From an uncultured Ruminococcus sp. (GTDB lineage Bacteria > Bacillota > Clostridia > Oscillospirales > Acutalibacteraceae), in assembly GCA_934476515.1 (NCBI GenBank), contig CAKSNZ010000023.1:1-32485 (forward strand): DNA of 32,485 nt, written 5' to 3'. The translations under genes were made by a program, and so were the position numbers. Below, piece by piece: positions 8,401 to 15,212 of the stretch. Numbering within the stretch: position 1 is the first letter of the stretch; each line of letters starts with the position of its first letter. Below the pieces are notes generated by a model, which worked only from the letters and a program-made list of their open reading frames with translations, was not told the DNA's origin and searched no databases.

Positions 8401-9693
8401 GATGATGGTACTCTAATAAGTATTCAAAAGCTAATTGAATATGCTAAGAACCATTCTCAGCAACCTGATAATATGATTGAAAAGTATGTTTCTTGGAATT
8501 CACAGACAGCCGCTGAGGCAGGTATTACAAGTTATATGAATTACCACGCAAATGCTAATTATGAGGCAACTCCTTATCATACAGACCAGTATGGTAATGT
8601 TCAGTCAAAAGGTGAAAAGTGGGTAACTTATTACGACAGAGACGGTGCTGAAGTTGCTGAAAAAGATGCAACTGCAGAAACAGTTTCAAGTATTTCAATT
8701 TGGTATTTCAACACACCAAAGAAATATACCTACACTCTAAAAACTGCAAATTCATCAAAGGACCTAGGTGGTGACGGTCCTTACTACGGAAAAGATGCTA
8801 AGACTGCAAGTGGACTATTCTACAACACTCGTCTATTTGGTTCTGACAGAGAAGTTTCTGATGCAGCATCTCCATACACAAAAGCTTACGGTGTTGATTA
8901 TGGCTATACAGGCCAGGAAATAAATACTGCTAAGACTATTGAAAAAGATGGTACTACTCTTAAATTCCTATATTGGGCTTATGATACTGCCGGTAAGAAG
9001 ATAGCTTCTACTAACATTCAGTATGGTTTAAGAATTACTAATAATACTACGCTATACGCAATCTATGGTGAAAATGAAATTACTGCTCCGGGTCTAACAG
9101 TTCAAGAAGTAACTCCTGATACATTCTTCGATAGTAACAACATTTCAAAGACTCGTATCAATACAATCTTCAACCCTTATAACTGTAAGGATAATGATAA
9201 GAATATTGATAGTGCTTCTGTTGTTTACTTAAGAGTTTCTAATGCTACAACTGAAAAGTCACTAAATAACTTAGCTGATGCTGATTTACAGGATCTAAGA
9301 ACTCAGATTTCTACTGTTGTATCTAAGGCTTCTTACGAAAAGTTCAAGAGTGGTGAAGTTGACTCTAGTGCAAGTGCACAGATTGTTCAGATTAGTGGTA
9401 GTACAGCAAGTGGCTTTAAGTTCAAGATTGTTGACGCCCCTTCTTCCAGTTCAACGAAACTAGAAACTAGCCTATCAAACAAGAACAGAGGTCAGTTTAC
9501 TACAACATTTACAACATCTATATTAAAGAATTATACATACTATGTATTTGCTACTATGGGTTATAAGAATTATAACGGTGCTGATAAATCAGTAGTTCCA
9601 GGTAGTGACGGTATTTCTTACATTACCAGTGAAAACTTTGCTAAGTATGCTTTTGATAAAGATGGTAAATATGTAGCACCTTCTAACTCTTAA
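2497..9693 (+). CDS. Giant secreted multidomain protein (starch-binding-like, Ig-like and InlB-type repeats)
   Basis: A 2398-aa exported protein with a Sec signal peptide (KRISSSTWALILALMMVVSS, cleavage near ALA-ATT, about residue 31). Two aromatic-rich beta modules (about 40-160 and 165-285), the first starting TIYFYPNSNW, resemble small starch-binding modules of the CBM25/26 kind. About four tandem Ig-like repeats (286-682) share a pattern of Gly-Asp-x-V-T-L strands and DGYNTV turns. Regions near 925-1005 and 1007-1095 look like divergent InlB B-repeats (MPSSDVTITV). A block at 1369-1673 is unrecognised. Further InlB-type motifs end in NMDLYALY (about 1790) and NTTLYAIY (about 2190). It has no dockerin, LPxTG sorting signal, SLH domain or C-terminal membrane helix, and no catalytic motif I can see. 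It is probably an adhesin or substrate-binding scaffold at the cell surface. It may be co-transcribed with the next gene. Confidence 0.85.
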   Translation: MKEKIKRISSSTWALILALMMVVSSFSVLAATTNVNKTGADIVSGDTIYFYPNSNWKIESAKFGAYFVGTNGVKWIGLFDDDGDKYYSATVPTGGPFYQMEFMRMSNTVSDDTLKTGGSSYPTDYVWNKAQNLTKPSDNNCYTLNDGWNNPGGTWSTYSGGGTATGHTVYIYGTCNTSTCNKWGDFDKEPNTTPKFKYDADNHKYYLNDFLMENPESYFRIYDAKTGTHYKGTSDTTEQLSSGVASALDKNTTWTEDNSRCFKYAGASGKKVNIEIPDDFSTIKVTEVQTTIADSVSLLLNNAPDGKIDYGTDLCVTATLTNKNSSVGTVDYNFYLDNSTSPLKTISSADETCNYTIPASKLTAGNHTVKVEVSSDGYNTVSATTTVTVVKDDVATKPQLSANSSSINYGDTVTLSASVESKVGGEITYTFEEVNGDSSTELTQIKKSESNAGYVVSGLSVGEHVFRVTVSADNYNSVVSNTVTVTVNPINITSEVTLTGPNPSWVYNVGDSIELKASCKDAPEGVNVKYNYYINGTKINDSATPNTVTYKFTASDVNNCEIYAEAVADGYNTVKSDVSSVKVIMKQVATSVKLTATPTNVKFGNEVTITATLTGDVQPGNFTYTFRETDANGDIQSVQSDYGSATITTSDLAVGTHNISVTVSGTNFQSITSTEDLIVTVSDAYQTADVNATSGKTMIISYDATSNVRNSAHVWYKDTADHVLFDGNDDTGGMTAVPSIAGLYYKDLSSIDSKLGSNYIRFLVKDGKGWDGKKHQSDDVDNKDFVAGVQWSIYAKDNDKTHDINNIYSPLTFTKLNVPTEINDDNSTKFVFTVDGGLPNFFKNVVQSTTIKPEYKVTITGPDDNVVGTASSNNTEITLDKLTLSKNGNYKFTVTDGIDTVTYTKDITVTPLVVNNYKATVNSSDNAKISVTYRDTTIAGGNTGELPEKRNAIISVTDIKEGYKVKSVTVKSDTTEIPVTSQGNNQYLFTMPSSDVTITVDVVEKSKYQVNFGVSDKTNGSITAKADSTSINSGERITEDTKVTFTVTTNSTGYVVDGWYSDASYENKIDGVADNATTYTTTISKTTDVYVKISENHGTLEPNLKFVYGSNDNPKNWDNFADVYKKTDGSYYVKLDYTKLNKSTNYYYGLSEKTLPLESENDLWWQKDNDTVTYSSTNSDAVANELKNGGYDAFKHIGYFVLKDTSNMFGLTMKITPNTGNKGGKYQIIPSVKTAPEGALEVYAKDGTLNTTSGYGDTTVSGMNADCEGFEVDNGNYKQYAAMPGDRLTITTVVNDEQAAQGWYVSNYVINGVGYDAISTVEALALAQAGSTGASYTIATPYSVTGNETKKIIEITPIYKNRNIEAANDYITLYANADSLGDAWGNTISVYAYYYKESGSTDAYHMNSAYPGDPMMKTSSGLFVSYVPKHYWQANGSEMKMLTNTVSGITFNNYAEKETVHQKVLEGKQLQNNQTYDYDDFKLIADAGYDTVLYDFKYYNNPTTNQDTLLTGTKNELSQITSPETIDPSEYDNINGWEVLTNMDNEEVSLLGYTQRNATSNNKSFDNKDRLHIVSAGNIKTSMGVWSTVWFVYDKDNKLVTYGIPSDFIPRYTKDEDGKQVESETQTAAYKAIKDAKLEYTGAYITYESEMGAGSSTDPKNSGHRSDGRWYYSRAVDQVKVNTHVLYADDTDSASWTEDNYGNDYAGTFTGAKALVGTERTTSVDRNSEVSISASALSKGTANKQYKFIGWTANATKGEDGTYTIVKNPSMTDSSQTVKVSTNMDLYALYIPVANGDLIITHEKFTGEGAFGGPGRYFVQAKLYNSDNVTVKDTYYQEGSVTIPGYTENSGKIVVQLIVYSVNGSRYKATYNYQNKPITDGTHLDKVCSSSDPAVVEKEITPSSIFDPNTGKMKTSKVDFYSDLQTNNITVKMNYYNRKVENGEPADMDSTPTSYSYRFTSYPKEVLKDDGTLISIQKLIEYAKNHSQQPDNMIEKYVSWNSQTAAEAGITSYMNYHANANYEATPYHTDQYGNVQSKGEKWVTYYDRDGAEVAEKDATAETVSSISIWYFNTPKKYTYTLKTANSSKDLGGDGPYYGKDAKTASGLFYNTRLFGSDREVSDAASPYTKAYGVDYGYTGQEINTAKTIEKDGTTLKFLYWAYDTAGKKIASTNIQYGLRITNNTTLYAIYGENEITAPGLTVQEVTPDTFFDSNNISKTRINTIFNPYNCKDNDKNIDSASVVYLRVSNATTEKSLNNLADADLQDLRTQISTVVSKASYEKFKSGEVDSSASAQIVQISGSTASGFKFKIVDAPSSSSTKLETSLSNKNRGQFTTTFTTSILKNYTYYVFATMGYKNYNGADKSVVPGSDGISYITSENFAKYAFDKDGKYVAPSNS

Positions 9694-9705
9694 TTATTAA
9701 ATTTA

Positions 9706-9735
9706 CAACACATAACACTTCGGCGTTATGTGTTG
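9706..9735 (+). terminator. Intercistronic hairpin with C(UUCG)G tetraloop
   Basis: Perfect 11-bp arms CAACACATAAC (9706-9716) and GTTATGTGTTG (9725-9735), then an A-C mismatch and a C(UUCG)G tetraloop (9718-9723). The downstream T-tract is short (CCTTTATAAGG), so termination may be partial. The next ORF starts 18 nt later and has no promoter of its own that I can see. Confidence 0.7.
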
Positions 9736-9753
9736 CCTTTATAAGGTGATTTT

Positions 9754-10632
9754 ATGAAGAAAATAAAAACTATAACTTCACTACTTTTGTTTATTATAAT
9801 TTTGGTTTCAATATCAATTACAAGTGCCGGTGCAGTAACTTCTTATGATAATTTTGAACTTGAATATAATTCAACATCAAAGAGCTATACTGTTATAAAC
9901 TATGTGGGTAATAATAAAAATGTAAAAATTCCTGAAATGGTTTACGGCAGATTTGTTACCAAAATAGGTAGTTATGCTTTTGCTGATAACACAACTATTG
10001 AAACAGTTGAAGTACCTTATCTTGTTTCTAGCTTTGATGAATATTCCTTTAGTGGTTGTACTTCTCTGAAGGAAATTAATATTCCTGAATTTGTTAGCAA
10101 TATTAATCAATTTGCTTTCTTTAACTGCAAATCTCTAAAGAATATAACAATGGATTGTATGATTAAGACTGTTAATGAGTCAGTTTTTCAGAATTGTTCA
10201 TCTCTTGAAAGTATCAAGCTACCTTCAACAGTTGAAACAATAGGGACATATGCTTTTGCTAATTGTAAAAGTTTAGGCAGTGTTACTGTTGGTGATAATG
10301 TTTCATCTATTTCAAGTAATGCTTTTAATGGATGTTCAGATTTATTAAAAATTGTTGCTAATGAGGGTTCATATGCTGAAAAGTTTGCAAAGGACAACAA
10401 TATTGCCTTTGAAGAAAGTCCACAACTAATCGGTGATGTAAATGATGATGGTGAAATTAATGTTAAAGATGCAACATATGTTCAGAGATTTACAGTTCTA
10501 CAGTCCGGTTATGTAATTCCGGATGGTTCACCAATCTTTAAGAGAGCCGATGTAAACGGTGACGGAAAAGTTAATGTTGTTGACGCAACACTTATTCAAA
10601 AATATGCAATGCATATGATTGATGAATTTTAA
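9754..10632 (+). CDS. Secreted BspA-like leucine-rich-repeat protein with C-terminal type I dockerin
   Basis: A 292-aa exported protein. The signal peptide MKKIKTITSLLLFIIILVSI ends near SAGA-VTS (about residue 27). Residues about 50-205 hold about six LRR_5/BspA-type repeats with the recurring pattern AF-x-NC-x-SL-x-x-I-x-x-P-x-x-V. Residues 227-288 are a type I dockerin with two Ca2+-binding F-hand repeats (GDVNDDGEINVKDA and ADVNGDGKVNVVDA), separated by an unusually long linker. It should attach to a cohesin on a scaffoldin while the LRR face binds a ligand. Ribosome-binding site AAGGTGA (9743-9749). It lies directly behind the giant secreted protein, which suggests a shared surface role. 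The second dockerin repeat is almost the same as that of the amylase at 27485-29716. Confidence 0.92.
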   Translation: MKKIKTITSLLLFIIILVSISITSAGAVTSYDNFELEYNSTSKSYTVINYVGNNKNVKIPEMVYGRFVTKIGSYAFADNTTIETVEVPYLVSSFDEYSFSGCTSLKEINIPEFVSNINQFAFFNCKSLKNITMDCMIKTVNESVFQNCSSLESIKLPSTVETIGTYAFANCKSLGSVTVGDNVSSISSNAFNGCSDLLKIVANEGSYAEKFAKDNNIAFEESPQLIGDVNDDGEINVKDATYVQRFTVLQSGYVIPDGSPIFKRADVNGDGKVNVVDATLIQKYAMHMIDEF

Positions 10633-10645
10633 GTGAATGTTTTAA

Positions 10646-10673
10646 GGGCTACCTTTTTGGTAGCTCTTTTTTT
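10646..10673 (+). terminator. Intrinsic terminator after the LRR-dockerin gene
   Basis: GGGCTACC (10646-10653) pairs with GGTAGCTC (10659-10666; one G-U pair) around TTTTT and is followed by seven T. Confidence 0.92.
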
Positions 10674-10691
10674 GTTACTTTTTGCGATTCC

Positions 10692-10720
10692 TTGATTTAT
10701 TCATACTTTTCATTTATAAT
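10692..10720 (+). promoter_or_regulatory. Sigma-A promoter of the HprK-like/PqqD operon
   Basis: TTGATT (10692-10697), 17-bp spacer, perfect TATAAT (10715-10720). Together with the terminator just upstream, it marks a new transcription unit starting about 60 nt before ATG 10789. Confidence 0.8.
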
Positions 10721-10788
10721 TAAATAGTACATATAACATCATTTTTGTTATTAGTTGTGCTATTAGATTGATTGTTTTGGAGGGCAAT

Positions 10789-11502
10789 ATGCTTTGTAAA
10801 TTTGCAGATTTATTTGTTGAGATTAACCCTCTGTATGACTATACAAAAAAGATGATAAAATATTTTGAAACCGATGAAGTACCTACCTCTCAAGTTATTA
10901 CACTAGGAGAAAAATTTTCTGATGATGACTACAAAAAATATAATTCATTTCATCCGGAAGTTCCTGTTGAAGAAGCAGAACATATATTTTTGGCAACTGA
11001 ATTTTTTAGAAAAATTTTAAAGTACAATGCAATTATGATACATTCATCAGCAATAAAATATAATGGAAAGTGTTATCTTTTTTCTGCCGATAGTGGGGTA
11101 GGAAAGTCAACCCATACTTCATTGTGGCAAGAAGTTTATGGTGACAAAGTTCAAATAATAAATGACGATAAACCTATAATCCGAATAAAGAATAATAAGT
11201 TAATTGTATATGGTTCACCATTTGCCGGAGGTACAATGAAATTCCAAAATGACAGTGCTGATTTGGAAGCTATTGTGTTTTTGGAAAGAAGTAAAAATAA
11301 TTCTATTGAAGAATTATCACCACAATCGGCAATGCGATATTTGTTTAAAGAAAGTGTTAGAAAAATCGGCAAAAATCAAATGAATAATTCTCTAAATATG
11401 ATTAGTGTAATTTTGGAGAATTGTAAAATATATAAACTACATTGTAATATGGATAAAAGTTCAGCAATACTTTCTCATGATACTATAGTAAAGGAAGATT
11501 AA
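10789..11502 (+). CDS. HPr-kinase-like P-loop kinase of a peptide-modification operon
   Basis: A soluble 237-aa protein. I chose ATG 10789 over the upstream in-frame TTG 10768 because GGAGGG (10779-10784) sits 4 nt before it. Residues about 84-130 carry the HprK/PEP-carboxykinase-like nucleotide fold: IHSSAIKYNGKCYLFSA, P-loop DSGVGKST (101-108) and a Walker-B-like INDDKP (124-129). The protein lacks the N-terminal domain of genuine HPr kinase. Its neighbours do not include ptsH. In lasso-peptide clusters of the paeninodin type, relatives of this family phosphorylate the precursor. Here it is the first gene of five, with 1 nt to the PqqD-like gene. The likely role is Ser phosphorylation of a small peptide; the substrate is not proven by the sequence. 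Confidence 0.85.
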   Translation: MLCKFADLFVEINPLYDYTKKMIKYFETDEVPTSQVITLGEKFSDDDYKKYNSFHPEVPVEEAEHIFLATEFFRKILKYNAIMIHSSAIKYNGKCYLFSADSGVGKSTHTSLWQEVYGDKVQIINDDKPIIRIKNNKLIVYGSPFAGGTMKFQNDSADLEAIVFLERSKNNSIEELSPQSAMRYLFKESVRKIGKNQMNNSLNMISVILENCKIYKLHCNMDKSSAILSHDTIVKED

Positions 11503-11503
11503 T

Positions 11504-11767
11504 ATGAAAATTAAGGAAGATTTTTTACTGCGAAAAGTAGCAGATTGTTATGTGGTTGTGCCGGTAGGCAAGGCAACTGTTGACTTTAATGGTATGATGA
11601 ATCTTAACGAAACCGGTGCTTTCCTATGGGAAAAGTTAGAAAATGACACAACAAAAGAAGAATTACTAAAAGCTATGCTTGATGAATATGAAGTAACTGA
11701 AGATATAGCAAAGAAAGATATAGACAACTTTATTACAAAGCTAAAGGACGGTAACTTACTTGAATAA
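11504..11767 (+). CDS. PqqD-like RiPP recognition element protein
   Basis: An 87-aa stand-alone PqqD-family protein. Typical features are a beta-rich N-terminal half (FLLRKVADCYVVVPVG), the hallmark LNETGAFLWEKLE (34-46), then helices TKEELLKAMLDEYEV and KKDIDNFITKLKDGNLLE. PqqD-like proteins are winged-helix domains that bind leader peptides and deliver them to modifying enzymes. Here it lies between a kinase-like gene (1 nt upstream) and a peptidase gene (8-nt overlap downstream), so translation is probably coupled. The absence of a radical SAM partner (PqqE type) or lasso B2/C enzymes is notable. The best candidate leader in the window is the 66-aa peptide at 1975-2175. Confidence 0.92.
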   Translation: MKIKEDFLLRKVADCYVVVPVGKATVDFNGMMNLNETGAFLWEKLENDTTKEELLKAMLDEYEVTEDIAKKDIDNFITKLKDGNLLE

Positions 11768-12230
11768 ACAAGTGCCTATTAGTGAACTTGTACCGATTTT
11801 TAAGGAAATTCTCAATAGTGGTAGCAATGTGAATTTCATACCCAGAGGTGTGTCAATGTTGCCAATGCTAAGGGATAACTGCGATACAGTAACCTTAACT
11901 AAGCCAACAATACTAAAAAAATATGATGTGGTATTTTTCTACCATAAACCAACTAATTCCTATGTACTTCATAGAATCATAAAAGTCAATAATGACGGTA
12001 CATATAACATTTGTGGTGATAACAGAATGGTTTGTGAAATGAATGTGCCTAAGAAAGACATTTTTGCAGTTGTTACTGCCTTTACTAAAGATAATGTTAC
12101 CTATAAAATCACAGACATTAATTACAAGATTTATTCCAGAAAATGTGTTGCAAAAAAGAAATTAAAATGGAAATATTATTCTTTTAAAGAAAAATTATAT
12201 CCATATTATAGGAAGATAAAAAGAAAATGA
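11760..12230 (+). CDS. S24/S26-type (signal-peptidase-like) serine peptidase
   Basis: A 156-aa protein starting at TTG 11760 inside the end of the PqqD gene; no better in-frame start is visible, as GTG 11772 lacks a ribosome-binding site. Residues 27-36 (IPRGVSMLPM) carry the catalytic-Ser motif of signal peptidase I/S24 proteins (S32). VLHRI (69-73) offers a His (H71), as in SipW/Sec11-type enzymes rather than the usual Lys, and GDN (86-88) follows. There is no clear N-terminal membrane anchor. The C-terminal 40 residues are very basic (KKKLKWKYYSFKEKL). Placed between PqqD and the exporter, it probably removes the leader of the operon's peptide. The ABC gene overlaps its stop by 4 nt (ATGA). 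Confidence 0.85.
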   Translation: MNKQVPISELVPIFKEILNSGSNVNFIPRGVSMLPMLRDNCDTVTLTKPTILKKYDVVFFYHKPTNSYVLHRIIKVNNDGTYNICGDNRMVCEMNVPKKDIFAVVTAFTKDNVTYKITDINYKIYSRKCVAKKKLKWKYYSFKEKLYPYYRKIKRK

Positions 12231-13939
12231 ACAGTTCAACTTACAAGAAAAAAGTTAATAAAACTGCATTAAGATGGATATTGAAAAAAAGCAAATCTCA
12301 GTTACCTTCAATAATTTTGCTAGTTGTAATTTACGCAATTCTTGCAATAATCGGTGTGTATGTTGCAGTAGCCAGTAAGTACCTTGTTAATGCTGCAACA
12401 GGCAGTGATCCAAATTATGCAAATGACCCTATGAGTGGTGTTGCACATTATGGTTTGATTTTTGGTGGAATAGTGTGTGGAGAAATTTTCTTTAGCGTGT
12501 TGCAGAGAATTTTTGTGTTTAGAATTAGTGCAAAGCTGGAAATCAGTTATAAAACAGATTTGTTTCAGCAAATATTAGAAAAAGAATTTGCTGATGTTTC
12601 AGCTTATCATTCAGGTGAATTGTTAAACAGACTTACTAGCGATATTAGTACAATTACAAATGCTATTGTTACAATCATACCTAGAATTACATATATGTTT
12701 GTGAAACTTGCAGGTGTGTTTATTGTTTTGGTGCAAATCAGTATTCCTTTTACAATGGTGTTTGTAATTGGTGGTGCATTGGCTCTTTTTTTGGCATCTT
12801 TGTATAGAACTAAGATGAAGAACTTTCACAAGAAAGGTCAAGAAACAGATGGCAAAGTGAGAAGCTTTTTGCAAGAGATTATTGCAAGCCTACTCCTAGT
12901 TAAGTCATTTGATATTGAAGATGAAGTTCTAAAAGATGCAAAAAATTTGCAACAAAATAACTATGTAATCCGTAGAAAGAGAAACACACTTTCTGTTATC
13001 AGCTCCTCAGCATTTTCATTTGTATTTATGCTTGGATATGCTTTTGGATTAATTTGGGGTGCTTATAATATTGTTCATGGCAATATTACATATGGTGTGC
13101 TAACAGAAATTATTGCTTTGGTTTCCCAAATTCAAGGTCCAATCTCAGGACTTACAGGTTTGTTTCCAACTTACTTTGCTGCTACTGCATCAGCAGAAAG
13201 AATTATGGAAATTGAGGCACTTCCACAAGAAAGAAAGTTTAACAAAAGTGAAATTAATGTGGAAAACATTTATAATAATCTAAAGTCCATCAACTTCGAC
13301 AATATTACTTTTAGTTATGATAGGGAAGAAGTTCTTTCAAATACAAGCCTAAAAATTAACAAAGGTGACTTTGTTGCCATTATGGGTATTACAGGTATAG
13401 GCAAAAGCACACTTATGAAACTTCTAATGTCTGTTTTCAATGTTTCAAGTGGTGAAATTTATCTTGATTTAAATGATAACAAAAAGCTTTATATTGATAA
13501 AAATTCAAGAAAAATGTTTGCCTATGTGCCACAAGGTAACTTCCTGCTTTCAGGTACGATTAGGGACAATCTACTTATTGTTGCACCTAAAGCTACTGAT
13601 AAAGAAATCCACACTTCACTAAAAATAGCTTGTGCCGATTTTGTAGATACTTTGCCTAGTGGACTTGATACAATGTTAGGTGAGAGAGGTATAGGACTTT
13701 CTGAGGGACAAGTTCAGCGACTTGCTATTGCCAGGGCAATCCTTACTAAGTCTCCGATTCTTTTACTTGATGAATGTACCTCTGCACTTGATGAAGAAAC
13801 AGAAAAACAATTACTTCAAAACTTAGTTAATCTGCAAAACAAAACTTGTATGATTATCACTCATAAAAAAGCTGCACTTTCAATTTGCAACAAAGAAGTT
13901 TGTATTGAAGATAAGAAAATTATTGTAAAGGAAAATTAA
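12227..13939 (+). CDS. ABC exporter (fused membrane and ATPase domains)
   Basis: A 570-aa half-transporter. Residues about 25-320 form a six-helix exporter membrane domain; about 345-565 form the ATPase. Visible are Walker A GITGIGKST (about 387-395), Q-loop YVPQGN, signature LSEGQ (about 491), Walker B ILLLDECTSALDE (catalytic Glu present) and an H-loop ITHKKA. It would act as a homodimer exporting a substrate across the membrane. There is no N-terminal C39 peptidase domain, so leader removal must come from elsewhere, fitting the adjacent S26-type peptidase. The 4-nt overlap with the peptidase gene and 1-nt gap to the next gene show co-expression. Substrate by context: the modified peptide. 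Confidence 0.92.
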   Translation: MNSSTYKKKVNKTALRWILKKSKSQLPSIILLVVIYAILAIIGVYVAVASKYLVNAATGSDPNYANDPMSGVAHYGLIFGGIVCGEIFFSVLQRIFVFRISAKLEISYKTDLFQQILEKEFADVSAYHSGELLNRLTSDISTITNAIVTIIPRITYMFVKLAGVFIVLVQISIPFTMVFVIGGALALFLASLYRTKMKNFHKKGQETDGKVRSFLQEIIASLLLVKSFDIEDEVLKDAKNLQQNNYVIRRKRNTLSVISSSAFSFVFMLGYAFGLIWGAYNIVHGNITYGVLTEIIALVSQIQGPISGLTGLFPTYFAATASAERIMEIEALPQERKFNKSEINVENIYNNLKSINFDNITFSYDREEVLSNTSLKINKGDFVAIMGITGIGKSTLMKLLMSVFNVSSGEIYLDLNDNKKLYIDKNSRKMFAYVPQGNFLLSGTIRDNLLIVAPKATDKEIHTSLKIACADFVDTLPSGLDTMLGERGIGLSEGQVQRLAIARAILTKSPILLLDECTSALDEETEKQLLQNLVNLQNKTCMIITHKKAALSICNKEVCIEDKKIIVKEN

Positions 13940-13940
13940 T

Positions 13941-15125
13941 GTGAAAAAGGAATTTTCTCCAAAAGAAAAAACTCAATATAAATTTCTCCTTAATGTACTT
14001 GGCTTTCTATTTTCTAATATTCCTTTAGAGAATAATAATCAGATTGATTTTAGAGATTTGTACTTTACCTCTGCAAAAAGCAGAGTTGCAAATATGGTTT
14101 CCTATGCCTTAGAAAAAAGCAAAATCAATGTACCTAAAGAAATTATGGATATGTTTGTTAGGTGCAGAAAGTTTATGCTGATGAAGGATGCATCTCAGTT
14201 TTCAGCTACCAAAAAGCTAATTGCTGAATTTGAAAAACAGGGAATAGACAACCTGCTTGTGAAGGGTCAGTTTATTAAAGATACCTACCCTCAACCGGAC
14301 TTTAGAGTTACAAATGATGTTGATGTTCATATTAAAAGTGAAGATATTGAAAAAGCTAGAACTATTCTTTCTAACTTAGATTATAGAATTACAGAGTCAA
14401 CCGATGACCTTATTGTTGCAGTACAAGACCCATTTGTACAGTTTGAAATTCATTGTGATAACGGTAACTTTAGAAATTCAACATTTACAGAGAATTTGTT
14501 CAGTAATGCAAAGCTGATTAATAATACAAATCACACCTATAAATTTACTGATGAATACCACTATATTTATATTGTTGAGCATTTTGCTAAGCATTATCGT
14601 GACTTAGGTGGTATGGGCGTCAGAATGATAATTGATGTTTATTTCTTAAATAAATATCTTAAGAATAATAATGCTGACTTTAACTTTATAAATGATAAGT
14701 TAAAAGAAAATAGCCTTACAAAATTCCATGAAATGTTGCTTGAAAAAGCTGATTTATATTTTAATAAAGGAATTAAAGATTTTGATGATGTTGATGTTTA
14801 TATTCTTTCAAATATGACTTTCGGTACAGAAGAAAATAGAATCCTAAATGAAAGAAGAAAATACAATGAAGAATATAATAATTCTACAGAAGAAAATTAT
14901 ATTAAATCTCGAATTTTCCCACCATACAAAAGAATGGTAGAGGAATATCCAAGTTTAAAAAATAAAAAATTGCTTTTACCTTTATATTGGCTACATAGAG
15001 ATTTCAAAATTTTAACTTCAAAGAACCTAAAACAGTATCAAGAGAATTTGTCAGAATACAAAAAGTATGACAATAAAGAAGAAATTGATTTCCTTGATAA
15101 TGTTATGAAAAAGTCAGGTTTCTGA
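13941..15125 (+). CDS. Nucleotidyltransferase-family protein (NTP_transf_5-like)
   Basis: 394 aa starting at GTG 13941, 1 nt after the exporter stop. The region LLVKGQFIKDTYPQPDFRVT and the following NDVDVHI (about 103-130) match the LKG...YP.P..R..xDID signature of the NTP_transf_5 family, with the two Asp of the metal site in DVD. A His/Tyr-rich stretch (DEYHYIYIVEHFAKHYRD) lies near 207-224. Members of this family occur with HprK-like kinases in some lasso-peptide clusters, where one has been linked to sugar attachment on the phosphorylated peptide. By analogy it may modify the phosphate group added by the first enzyme. No clear terminator follows; the panD promoter begins 26 nt downstream. 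Confidence 0.82.
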   Translation: MKKEFSPKEKTQYKFLLNVLGFLFSNIPLENNNQIDFRDLYFTSAKSRVANMVSYALEKSKINVPKEIMDMFVRCRKFMLMKDASQFSATKKLIAEFEKQGIDNLLVKGQFIKDTYPQPDFRVTNDVDVHIKSEDIEKARTILSNLDYRITESTDDLIVAVQDPFVQFEIHCDNGNFRNSTFTENLFSNAKLINNTNHTYKFTDEYHYIYIVEHFAKHYRDLGGMGVRMIIDVYFLNKYLKNNNADFNFINDKLKENSLTKFHEMLLEKADLYFNKGIKDFDDVDVYILSNMTFGTEENRILNERRKYNEEYNNSTEENYIKSRIFPPYKRMVEEYPSLKNKKLLLPLYWLHRDFKILTSKNLKQYQENLSEYKKYDNKEEIDFLDNVMKKSGF

Positions 15126-15150
15126 TTTTTATAACAATTTTTTACAAACA

Positions 15151-15179
15151 TTGATTTTTAGTTAACTAGGTGATATAAT
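15151..15179 (+). promoter_or_regulatory. Sigma-A promoter of panD
   Basis: TTGATT (15151-15156), 17-bp spacer, TATAAT (15174-15179) with extended TG at 15171-15172. Confidence 0.82.
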
Positions 15180-15212
15180 AGATAAGATAGAGAAATAATT
15201 AAGGGTGATTTG

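Noticed and set aside
10789..11502. Genuine HPr kinase/phosphorylase
   Set aside because: Too short, lacks the N-terminal domain, no ptsH or carbon-control genes nearby; the PqqD neighbour points to peptide tailoring.
10789..15125. Lasso-peptide cluster
   Set aside because: No asparagine-synthetase-like cyclase and no transglutaminase-like B2 protease in the window.
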